DNA of 7,888 nucleotides, taken from contig CAOQNC010000029.1 of NCBI GenBank assembly GCA_948511255.1, forward strand, positions 1 to 7,888. The letters run 5' to 3'. The notes beneath the pieces are model-generated. The model saw nothing but the letters and a program-made list of their open reading frames with translations, did no database searches and was not told where the DNA came from. The translations under genes and the position numbers were made by a program. Below, piece by piece: positions 1-5,622 of the stretch. The stretch's first letter is position 1. Every line of letters begins with the position of its first letter. The DNA is from an uncultured Candidatus Saccharibacteria bacterium. Its GTDB lineage: Bacteria; Patescibacteriota; Saccharimonadia; Saccharimonadales; Saccharimonadaceae.

Positions 1-37
1 GTTAAATACAGTTATAGTCCCCTAATATTTTGAATCA

Positions 38-46
38 TGGTATAAT
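38..46 (+). promoter_or_regulatory. Extended -10 promoter inside CRISPR repeat 1
   Basis: The repeat ends in TGG followed by a perfect TATAAT, an extended -10 element (TGnTATAAT). Transcription would start about 7 bases into the following spacer and run through the next repeat, giving a ready-sized crRNA precursor. Repeat-embedded promoters of this kind are known from Neisseria meningitidis type II-C arrays. No good -35 can be set in the repeat, which is usual for extended -10 promoters. Confidence 0.7.
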
Positions 47-103
47 ACGATTGTTATCATTTGTGTCGCTGTTTGCGTTATAGTCCCCTAATATTTTGAA
101 TCA

Positions 104-112
104 TGGTATAAT
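104..112 (+). promoter_or_regulatory. Extended -10 promoter inside the terminal CRISPR repeat
   Basis: This is the same TGGTATAAT at the end of the last repeat. No spacer follows, so a start near 119 would only make a short RNA running into the 129-162 hairpin. The element is probably carried because the repeat is copied whole, and it would become useful once a spacer is inserted at this end. Confidence 0.55.
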
Positions 113-120
113 GTTATACC
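105..120. repeat. Short inverted repeat across the array boundary
   Basis: GGTATAA (105-111) and TTATACC (114-120) are perfect inverted arms around a 2-base centre. One arm lies inside the terminal repeat and the other in the flanking unique DNA. It may be chance in AT-rich DNA, or part of the site that Cas1-Cas2 recognise at the array end. Confidence 0.5.
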
Positions 121-128
121 GAATACTT

Positions 129-162
129 CTTAAAATCACCCCTGTTATGGGGTGATTTTAAG
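129..162. terminator. Probable bidirectional terminator between the CRISPR array and cas2
   Basis: A perfect 14-bp stem (129-142 with 149-162) encloses a 6-base loop. The GC core CACCCC/GGGGTG is followed by ATTTT on both strands because of the symmetry. It lies 13 bases after the cas2 stop on the minus strand and just after the last repeat on the plus strand. It can therefore end the leftward cas mRNA and the rightward CRISPR transcripts. The T tract is short and part of the stem, so efficiency is uncertain. Confidence 0.75.
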
Positions 163-175
163 TTTGCGCTTATTC

Positions 176-502
176 TTAGAAAAACGCGAGTTGCTGCGGA
201 GTGTTTTTGATTTCTTGAATAGTTTTCTCGCCGGAAACGACATTCATATTGGCAAATTGATGTTCTGTTAGCATTAACATTCTGATCGATCCAGTTTTTG
301 GAGCCATCTTTTTAATTCTTTCAAGATGGGTATTAGTATTATCTCGATCCGGGCATAGGCGCGTGTAGACTGAGTATTGGAGCATTTCAAAACCATCATC
401 CAACAAAAACTTACGGAAGCTTGTAGCAAGTTTTCGCTCTTTTTTAGTAATGACCGGAAGGTCAAAAATTACCATTGCGCGCATAAAATGATACGGTATC
501 AT
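176..502 (-). CDS. cas2: CRISPR-associated endoribonuclease/integrase subunit Cas2 (type II)
   Basis: Cas2 forms the dimer at the centre of the Cas1-Cas2 spacer-integration complex. The 108-residue product has the Cas2 first strand MVIFDLPV, with the conserved aspartate at D14. This is followed by the type II signature region (KERKLATSFRKFLLDDGFEM, residues 21-40), the QYSVYTR strand (42-48), and the C-terminal QQLAFF tail seen in Cas9-associated Cas2 proteins. It starts 4 bases after the cas1 stop, with no Shine-Dalgarno sequence visible, so translation is probably coupled to cas1. ATG codons at residues 7 and 10 are alternative starts, and the family usually begins close to the MVIFDLP strand, so M7 may be the true start. 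It is the last gene of the cas9-cas1-cas2 operon, and the stop is TAA. Identification is firm; the exact start is less so. Confidence 0.95.
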   Translation of the reverse strand: MIPYHFMRAMVIFDLPVITKKERKLATSFRKFLLDDGFEMLQYSVYTRLCPDRDNTNTHLERIKKMAPKTGSIRMLMLTEHQFANMNVVSGEKTIQEIKNTPQQLAFF

Positions 503-506
503 GATT

Positions 507-1406
507 TTATTTAATTAACTGAGGCAAATCGAACAACTCAACACTGTCTTTCGAGATTGAATCCAGAAAACTCCCCACCACCATTTCAGCGAGATGTTTG
601 ATTGTATACCTTCTGTCAATCATTATACCATACTGGTTTAATACGTCAATAAGGAGGTGTCTGTCTACTTTTGTAAGCGCTGAATCATATTTATCTCCAA
701 GATGAGACACGGCAACTTTCGACAAAACATAGTCATCAACTAGCGGCCTAAAGCTTTCGATCAGATCATCAACAAGATTATACTGATTCAATTCAGAATG
801 GTGGTTAATGCCTAGCTCCGTGATTAGCCCGCGCGACGCTACCGAGCGCGCAATCGAACCACGAACAATAGCATACGCGTAGTTTAGTGCGGAATTATAC
901 CACATCGGCTCCCTACGAGTCGCATCGCCAAGCAGAGCATCAAAATAAATTCGCGCGGCCACTCCTTCGTTATTAGCAACGTCGCCAGACCTCACGGTTG
1001 AGGCAAGTTTTCTAAGTCGCGTGGCGGCGTCTATATAATTATATTTTCCCAGAACATCGGCTTGGTTACTGATCTTATGTATAATATTTTTACGCCATAG
1101 CTGTTTGCGAAGTGGTTCGGAAATGCCAAGCTGCGTTCTAGCGTTTTTTGAGCTGCGTGCTGCTTTGCCGTGAGGGAGGATAATAGTAGATGGCAAGTGT
1201 TTTTCGTCGCAGATTAAAGTATTTACGTCGAATTGCGCTAAAGCTGTAATGATATTAGCCGTTAGAATCACCTCTCGGTTATCGATTATTAGGCTGTCTA
1301 TATCCTCAAGAGGTAAAGCAACTTCTTCATCCTGTTTGATGACTATTTTATTGTCACGCAAACTTAGTTTTGCGGGTTTTTCGATTGCAACTACTCGCCA
1401 CGCCAT
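507..1406 (-). CDS. cas1: CRISPR-associated endonuclease/integrase Cas1 (type II)
   Basis: Cas1 is the metal-dependent integrase that inserts new spacers at the end of the CRISPR array together with Cas2. The 299-residue protein starts MAWRVV like other type II Cas1 proteins. The N-terminal beta domain includes TLICDEKHLPS (63-73). The helical catalytic domain carries NNEGVAAR (145-152, metal ligand E147), LGINHHSELNQYNL (198-211, with H202 aligned to the catalytic histidine) and DDLIESFRP (213-221, with D214 and E217 in the place of the acidic pair). All catalytic positions are present, so it should be active. The length is normal for type II Cas1. It starts 3 bases after the cas9 TAG and ends in TAA 4 bases before cas2, in line with a single operon. 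A promoter-like sequence lies inside the gene (622-649). Confidence 0.97.
   Translation of the reverse strand: MAWRVVAIEKPAKLSLRDNKIVIKQDEEVALPLEDIDSLIIDNREVILTANIITALAQFDVNTLICDEKHLPSTIILPHGKAARSSKNARTQLGISEPLRKQLWRKNIIHKISNQADVLGKYNYIDAATRLRKLASTVRSGDVANNEGVAARIYFDALLGDATRREPMWYNSALNYAYAIVRGSIARSVASRGLITELGINHHSELNQYNLVDDLIESFRPLVDDYVLSKVAVSHLGDKYDSALTKVDRHLLIDVLNQYGIMIDRRYTIKHLAEMVVGSFLDSISKDSVELFDLPQLIK
622..649 (-). promoter_or_regulatory. Near-consensus promoter-like sequence inside cas1, facing cas2
   Basis: On the minus strand TTGACG (649-644) is followed after 16 bases by TATAAT (627-622), preceded by TGG as an extended -10. This matches five of six -35 bases and all -10 bases. A start near 615 would give a transcript over the end of cas1 and cas2. 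The bases also encode conserved-looking Cas1 sequence (ID...YGIM), so it could be a coincidence of codons. Confidence 0.4.
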
Positions 1407-1409
1407 ACT

Positions 1410-4400
1410 CTACTCGAACTTATAGTTATCGCCAAGAACGGAGATTGGGATAACTTTTACATCTACAGCTTTACCTAAACAACATGTCGGGAGTGTGCCA
1501 GTTTTGTCTGCGGCATTGTGTGACATAACGGTTAGTTGACCTGTCGTGATGCCGTATTTAACGTAGTATCCTTCAACGATTTTTCCAGGATATTTTATCT
1601 GGATGTAATCATTAGGAAAAACTTGGGCCACTTTTTCAAAACTATTTTCTTTGCTGGCAAAAATCATTTTGCCTACTGCTATATCTTGCAGTTCTGCATC
1701 GTTGGGCATTGGCAAAATAGGGACTGCTTTCTTCCCTAAGCTGTGTGCGTAGAGCGGAGCGGCGAAAAACTTATATTTGCCATCACGCATCTTACGGCGA
1801 TAGATATTAAGGCAGATTGTTTTACCATTATCAGCAAATTGAGTGTCATGATTTAAGTAAACGCCGGAGGTATCGGGCTTTTTCTCATAGACTTTAATAG
1901 TTGAGACGGGCGATAACGGGCGTCCGTTTTTATCTGTGGTCTTGTTGTTTTTATAAACTGGTCCGTCAAAAGCATTCTCGCCTTCTTCTTCAAGCAATTG
2001 CTTGAGTTGCTGATATAAAACCTGGTCACTTTCTGGAAGAACTGACATCTCAAGATAGCTAGCCCCTGGTTTGCCCTTCTTTTGGCAATCAAGATAATTT
2101 TTAGCAAAAGCTTTGTCCAGACGTTTGCGAACCGTGCGACGTCCGTCTTTGGTGACTTTGGGGCTACGGATAGTTTCTTCGTGCGCTTGACCTTTTGTGC
2201 TACGTTTTGGCATACGTGAAACGAACAGTGGATGAATGTTTTCGAGAAAATCTTCATCGTAGCTCGTGAACTGTCGAAACTTGTCACGAAAATCGGTAAG
2301 TTTTTCAATCTCACCAGTATTATGAGTCATCCCCGTACGGATGCGGACTTCCCTATCAAAGTCTTCCCAGGGTTTTAATATACCATGAAGTTTGTCGTAG
2401 TCCTTCGTTGTGACTTGCGTGGTCTCTCCATTTTCACCTACATAAAGAACCGTGTGAGTTTTTGCGCCAAGCTCTTTATATTTGTTCCATAAGGAAATCT
2501 TGCGGATTTGCTCTTGTGATGTTGTCGCAATAATACAAGCGTCCACAGCGTGATGACAGCTGTTCGTATCTCGGTCTTTGTCGCCAATTTCGTAGATCTT
2601 GCGGAGATAAGAGGTGATGTGCCCGTTTGGCGCAACGACTCTTTGTTCACCACCAGAATCGCCAGCAAACTTCAAGTTCTTCTTAAGATATTGACAAACA
2701 AACTTTGAGATATATCTAGTATCATTGAGGGCGCGCGATCTCCAATCTTCTTTTGGCGATTCCTCACATAAGATGCGTTTTTGCTTGGCAAACGGCAATG
2801 TTCTAGCAATCGCTTCAATAGTCCTCCAGCGACTCGTGTCTTGACCCCATTTTTCAAACGGCGTGCGATCAGCTTTTTCTTGATTACAGTTCGAGCAGAC
2901 GATAACTTTATTACCAAGACTGTTATTCCCGCTGCGGCTCCAAGGAATGATGTGGTCAACTTCAGTCTGCCGGTCATCACTCAGATCGAGCGGCGTGCCA
3001 CAATAAGCGCATTTGCCCGCCTGTTCTTCGCGTAGTTTATATTTGATGATCTGCTGACCTTTCGGGTCGACAACACCAAGCTCTTTAAGCACATTTTTAG
3101 CTTTTTCATTGCGCTCTTGATTTTCTAACTGTTGCTTTATAATCTCCTTGCGATCTTGGAAGTTTTTCGCGAGATCGGTTGCGGTTTCAACTTTGATTTG
3201 ATATGGCGAGCCATATTTCTTAATAATGGCGTTAACAACTTTGCGAGTTTGTGAAATGGCTCGCTTAACAACTGGGTTGGTGAGCTGATGAAGCTCGTCT
3301 TCAGATAGCGGGGGGAGCTCACTCTTGTCGCCAGAAAGTTTTTGTGCGAATTGTCCTGGATAGCTCGCTTCGACGGCTTGATCATAGGTCATGCCTTCAA
3401 GAAGATGAGGAGTGATTTTGCGCAACGCCCTCAGAGATAGGTGCCCAAACCCAGAGAAAGATAAAGCCATGAACTCTTTGATAACATCATTCGGGAGGCT
3501 TAATTTATTGAGCTCCGACTCAAGGGCTTCGTCATCCTTGTTTTTTGTCAAGATTTCACCAATTTGGTCAAAGAGGTCGATATTATCTTGGAGTCTTATC
3601 CATTCGTTCGGATGGTTCTTATAGGCGTCTTTGATAGCGTGATAAAACTTTAAATTACAAAATGCGTTCTTTTCTTGATCTTCACCTGTCTTTTTCTTGC
3701 CTCGAATATAGTCGAAATCAAAGTGGGCGTTTTTATCCGGGCTAATAAGGTTACGTATGGTTTTGTACGAGATTGTCTTTTGTTTTTTGGCCTGCGCAAC
3801 ACATTGTTCGATTTGCTCTGGAGTGAGCTTTTGACCATTGTTATAAGTGAGATGCGCTAAATCTTGCGCCAAACGAAATAGTTCAAAAGTATAGCTGGCT
3901 CGAGGAGCGCGTGGCTTGTCTTTCTCGAACTGACATTTGCCGCGCATTTTTTCGATAAGATCATCGGTCATAAATGGGCGCTGATAGAAGAGCCCCCGAT
4001 TTTTCTTCATCAAAAGCTCTTCGATATCCTGGTTAGACCATTCTTGTCGGTGAAGAATTGTTGTAATTTCTTGCTCGAAGTCGGCGCGGATAAATGAATT
4101 CGTGTAATCGTCACGTTTGTTTCGCTTGTGCTGGGAGAACTTTTCATCATTAAGTAAGGCTTGCGCAATCGAACCATCATATTGGCCAAGGAGAGGCTGA
4201 TTTTCTTTGATTGCCTTAAGGACGCGACCACTTTCTTTGTCTTTTTCTTCAACGACCTTGCGGTTACTTTTATATCCGCGGCGTTTAGCTATGTGATAGA
4301 GCGCAATAAAGAGTTCGTCGTTTGGGACTTTTTGTTGGATAGCTTTAGCTCGTAATTCGTAAGGGTCTTTGTGACTATGCGCAGAGTCGTAAGTAAGAAG

Positions 4401-4661
4401 GTTCTGAATATCTTCGGAGGTGAGCAGCTTATGCTCGATGAAAAATTGTTTTAAATAATCGAGGCGCTGACGACGACGACGCAAACGACGACGGGCGGAA
4501 CGGGCATCGCGGCGAGGCTTAGCCAAGGATTCCCCGTTTTTTGGATTCTCTGGTCGCTCAAAAATACGAACCCCCACATCCTCAATACGCTTTTTATCTT
4601 CGTTAATAACCGCCCAGCCAATACTTGTCGTACCAATATCCAAACCTAACGAATATTTCAC
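1410..4661 (-). CDS. cas9: Type II-C CRISPR RNA-guided endonuclease Cas9
   Basis: Cas9 cuts double-stranded DNA matched by a crRNA paired to tracrRNA. At 1083 residues it has the size of compact II-C enzymes (Neisseria Cas9 is about 1082). In order: RuvC-I GLDIGTTSIGWA (6-17, catalytic D8); arginine-rich bridge helix (about 49-71); helical recognition lobe (about 72-475); RuvC-II YQIKVETATDL (487-497, E492); HNH domain (about 541-605) with VDHIIPWSRS (D569, H570), N584 and N593; RuvC-III HHAVDAC (703-709, H704 and D707); then wedge and PAM-interacting regions to the end. All nuclease residues are present. The HNH carries two CxxC pairs (C551/C554, C589/C592) that probably bind zinc. The start is GTG, supported by GGAG at 4668-4671; the stop is TAG. 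It is the first gene of the operon, and the tracrRNA lies directly upstream on the same strand. The PAM cannot be read from sequence. Confidence 0.98.
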   Translation of the reverse strand: MKYSLGLDIGTTSIGWAVINEDKKRIEDVGVRIFERPENPKNGESLAKPRRDARSARRRLRRRRQRLDYLKQFFIEHKLLTSEDIQNLLTYDSAHSHKDPYELRAKAIQQKVPNDELFIALYHIAKRRGYKSNRKVVEEKDKESGRVLKAIKENQPLLGQYDGSIAQALLNDEKFSQHKRNKRDDYTNSFIRADFEQEITTILHRQEWSNQDIEELLMKKNRGLFYQRPFMTDDLIEKMRGKCQFEKDKPRAPRASYTFELFRLAQDLAHLTYNNGQKLTPEQIEQCVAQAKKQKTISYKTIRNLISPDKNAHFDFDYIRGKKKTGEDQEKNAFCNLKFYHAIKDAYKNHPNEWIRLQDNIDLFDQIGEILTKNKDDEALESELNKLSLPNDVIKEFMALSFSGFGHLSLRALRKITPHLLEGMTYDQAVEASYPGQFAQKLSGDKSELPPLSEDELHQLTNPVVKRAISQTRKVVNAIIKKYGSPYQIKVETATDLAKNFQDRKEIIKQQLENQERNEKAKNVLKELGVVDPKGQQIIKYKLREEQAGKCAYCGTPLDLSDDRQTEVDHIIPWSRSGNNSLGNKVIVCSNCNQEKADRTPFEKWGQDTSRWRTIEAIARTLPFAKQKRILCEESPKEDWRSRALNDTRYISKFVCQYLKKNLKFAGDSGGEQRVVAPNGHITSYLRKIYEIGDKDRDTNSCHHAVDACIIATTSQEQIRKISLWNKYKELGAKTHTVLYVGENGETTQVTTKDYDKLHGILKPWEDFDREVRIRTGMTHNTGEIEKLTDFRDKFRQFTSYDEDFLENIHPLFVSRMPKRSTKGQAHEETIRSPKVTKDGRRTVRKRLDKAFAKNYLDCQKKGKPGASYLEMSVLPESDQVLYQQLKQLLEEEGENAFDGPVYKNNKTTDKNGRPLSPVSTIKVYEKKPDTSGVYLNHDTQFADNGKTICLNIYRRKMRDGKYKFFAAPLYAHSLGKKAVPILPMPNDAELQDIAVGKMIFASKENSFEKVAQVFPNDYIQIKYPGKIVEGYYVKYGITTGQLTVMSHNAADKTGTLPTCCLGKAVDVKVIPISVLGDNYKFE

Positions 4662-4667
4662 TTATGT

Positions 4668-4671
4668 CTCC
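4668..4671 (-). promoter_or_regulatory. Ribosome binding site of cas9, supporting its GTG start
   Basis: On the minus strand GGAG lies 6 bases before the GTG (4661-4659). This supports GTG as the start and places it directly before KYSLGLDIG, the usual N terminus of Cas9. Confidence 0.8.
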
Positions 4672-4691
4672 GTTCTCTAATTTATGCAAAC

Positions 4692-4720
4692 ATTATACTA
4701 TATATGTATTTTGATGGCAA
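4692..4720 (-). promoter_or_regulatory. Promoter of the cas9-cas1-cas2 operon
   Basis: On the minus strand TTGCCA (4720-4715) is followed after exactly 17 bases by TATAAT (4697-4692). The start would fall near 4685, leaving a leader of about 24 bases with the GGAG site. The two hexamers and the spacing are identical to those of the tracrRNA promoter. Confidence 0.8.
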
Positions 4721-4735
4721 TCTTAAGCGTTTCCG

Positions 4736-4859
4736 AAAACAGTTATAGCGCTCCGAGGAGCGCCTTTACTGTGCTAGATATCTTAATAATTTAAGATAAC
4801 ATTATTATAGAGACCTAACAGTTTGAACCATGGTACAACCTTGCTTAAGGGTTACACCT
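4736..4859 (-). ncRNA. tracrRNA
   Basis: This is the trans-activating RNA that pairs with crRNA repeats and is bound by Cas9. The anti-repeat is 4804-4839. Against the 36-base repeat, 27 positions pair as Watson-Crick and 5 as G-U, leaving only a 3x3 internal loop (repeat bases 8-10) and one mismatch (base 18). Downstream are an 8-bp AT-rich stem-loop (4779-4798) and a GC-rich stem-loop, GCGCTC/GAGCGC with a CTCG loop (4748-4763), followed by TATAACTGTTTT. The promoter at 4867-4895 puts the 5' end near 4859. The 5' leader can fold back on the anti-repeat (4850-4858 with 4832-4840). The 3' end (4729-4736) is an estimate, because the terminator is not textbook. The position upstream of cas9 on the same strand is common for II-C loci. 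Confidence 0.9.
4748..4763 (-). terminator. GC-rich hairpin near the tracrRNA 3' end, possible terminator
   Basis: A 6-bp all-strong stem (GCGCTC/GAGCGC) with a 4-base loop is followed on the minus strand by TATAACTGTTTT. It may be both a Cas9-bound 3' stem-loop and the transcription terminator. The T run is interrupted, and only about 15 bases separate it from the cas9 -35, so some read-through into cas9 is possible. Confidence 0.5.
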
Positions 4860-4866
4860 GCTTTAG

Positions 4867-4895
4867 ATTATACTCTATCTTTGAAGTTTTGGCAA
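4867..4895 (-). promoter_or_regulatory. tracrRNA promoter
   Basis: On the minus strand TTGCCA (4895-4890) and TATAAT (4872-4867) are separated by 17 bases, matching 11 of 12 consensus bases. The start is predicted near 4859, some 20 bases before the anti-repeat. It begins only 6 bases after the stop of the upstream membrane-protein gene. Confidence 0.85.
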
Positions 4896-4901
4896 GAAGC
4901 T

Positions 4902-5435
4902 TTATCCTTCCAGCTGCTCCTTATACTGCGCGTAGTTGACGTAGATGAAGGCGAGGTCTTCCGTGAGGAAGGAGTCGACCTTAGTGCGGGTGGCAGAGAT
5001 GCGGGCGGAAATGAACTTGGCGATGATGGCAGGCGTCAGCACGACGAGGGCGATAGTCATGGTCGAGCCGAAGGCGGAGATGAATTTTTGGGCGTTGATG
5101 ACGCCAGTTTCGGTGTCGTAGGCAAGGAGAACGATTGAAGAAAGCGTCACGGCAATCGAGAGTGTCCACTCGAGGAGATTTGGCTTCGAGGCGACAGGGC
5201 GGTTGCGCTCAAAATAATTAATCGCAAGCTCGAGGTCGGACTTCGTGCGAAGATTGTGACGACGGAGGTCCGCGACGAGGTTATTGATGCGGATTTCGTC
5301 GTCGGCCTCAAGGATAACTTTCATATGATGCTTGCGGGCAGTTTTGCGAAGTTTTTCTGGCTCGACATGCGCTAGGCCATAGCGAAAATCTCGCAGGAAA
5401 AACATAGCAATAAAAAGTATCAAGAACAAAACCAT
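4902..5435 (-). CDS. Unrecognised multi-pass membrane protein (portion downstream of an in-frame TGA)
   Basis: I do not recognise the family. The open part encodes 177 residues from an ATG. A hydrophobic segment MVLFLILFIAMFF (1-13) is followed by a basic/acidic soluble stretch of about 65 residues (HVEPEKLRKTARKHHMKV, EADDEIRINNLVADLRRHN). Two further membrane segments follow, about 90-105 (TLSIAVTLSSIVLLAY) and 118-140 (SAFGSTMTIALVVLTPAIIAKF), then a short C-terminal tail. The ATG lacks a convincing ribosome binding site. The same frame continues upstream through a TGA (5474-5472) to a TTG start at 5585 with a strong AGGAGG. The ATG is therefore probably an internal methionine, M51 of a 227-codon gene. 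Its higher GC content resembles the tRNA synthetase side rather than the cas genes. It is either a recent pseudogene, a sequence error, or a gene now started internally. Confidence 0.55.
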   Translation of the reverse strand: MVLFLILFIAMFFLRDFRYGLAHVEPEKLRKTARKHHMKVILEADDEIRINNLVADLRRHNLRTKSDLELAINYFERNRPVASKPNLLEWTLSIAVTLSSIVLLAYDTETGVINAQKFISAFGSTMTIALVVLTPAIIAKFISARISATRTKVDSFLTEDLAFIYVNYAQYKEQLEG

Positions 5436-5471
5436 AATTCCGTAAACAAGCCAACGGTTAAAACCAAAGGC

Positions 5472-5585
5472 TCAATCACAAACAAGCGCAAGCGCAGCAA
5501 TAAAAATCGCGCGCGGCCAATAATAGGCGAAGAATCGGCGTTCTTGAAGACCTTTCTTATATTCTTTTTCGATTTCGCTAAACAA
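5472..5585 (-). pseudogene. N-terminal piece of the same membrane-protein gene, ending at in-frame TGA
   Basis: From TTG (5585-5583), 37 codons read MFSEIEKEYKKGLQERRFF, then AYYWPRAIF and a short hydrophobic run IAALALVC, before TGA at 5474-5472. Past the TGA the frame continues without another stop (AFGFNRWLVYGIMVLF) into the 4902-5435 reading frame. Translation evidence is good: AGGAGG lies 5 bases before the TTG, and a divergent promoter sits upstream. Changing one base of the TGA (for example to TGG or CGA) would restore a 227-residue protein with about four membrane segments. Confidence 0.6.
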
Positions 5586-5590
5586 AATAA

Positions 5591-5596
5591 CCTCCT
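5591..5596 (-). promoter_or_regulatory. Strong ribosome binding site deciding a TTG start
   Basis: AGGAGG on the minus strand lies 5 bases from TTG at 5585-5583. It is the best Shine-Dalgarno sequence noticed in the window. No ATG or GTG lies at a suitable distance, so it argues that translation of the membrane-protein gene begins at TTG rather than at the downstream ATG at 5435. Confidence 0.7.
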
Positions 5597-5622
5597 ATAC
5601 GCCGCCGAATCATTCGACAAAC

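Larger units (their letters stand above)
1..112 (+). CRISPR. End of a type II-C CRISPR array (two repeats, one full spacer)
   Basis: Two identical 36-base repeats lie at 11-46 and 77-112. Each begins GTTATAGTCCCC and ends CATGGTATAAT. They flank one 30-base spacer (47-76), giving a 66-base period; bases 1-10 are the tail of another spacer, so the array runs off the left edge. Repeat length, spacer length and the GTTxTAG...TATAAT form match type II-C arrays such as those of Neisseria and Campylobacter. The complementary anti-repeat at 4804-4839 fixes the crRNA direction as plus strand, opposite to the cas genes. The last repeat shows no decay. I see no match to the spacer elsewhere in the window. 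Confidence 0.95.

Noticed and set aside
503..1409. A hidden fourth cas gene (csn2 or cas4)
   Set aside because: The cas genes are separated by only 3-4 bases, and the array follows cas2 directly after the hairpin, so there is no room for one within the window. This supports subtype II-C.
1536..1739. Plus-strand reading frames across cas9 (for example here and at 2781-3035, 3412-3624)
   Set aside because: They are antisense shadows of cas9 without ribosome binding sites or recognisable protein features.
4840..4895. A long tracrRNA acting as a natural single guide against the cas promoter, as in Streptococcus pyogenes
   Set aside because: The leader pairs only with the distal part of the anti-repeat. 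No repeat-like sequence matches the lower stem, and no spacer-like match to the cas9 promoter beyond the shared promoter boxes was seen.
4830..5138. Plus-strand reading frame of 102 codons
   Set aside because: It lies antisense to the membrane-protein gene and the tracrRNA, its ATG sits in the anti-repeat, and the product is low-complexity G/E/D/R-rich sequence from an opposite GC-rich frame.
5472..5474. Genome-wide UGA recoding (glycine or tryptophan)
   Set aside because: Over 2,000 codons in the other genes contain no in-frame TGA, which is unlikely if UGA were a sense codon.
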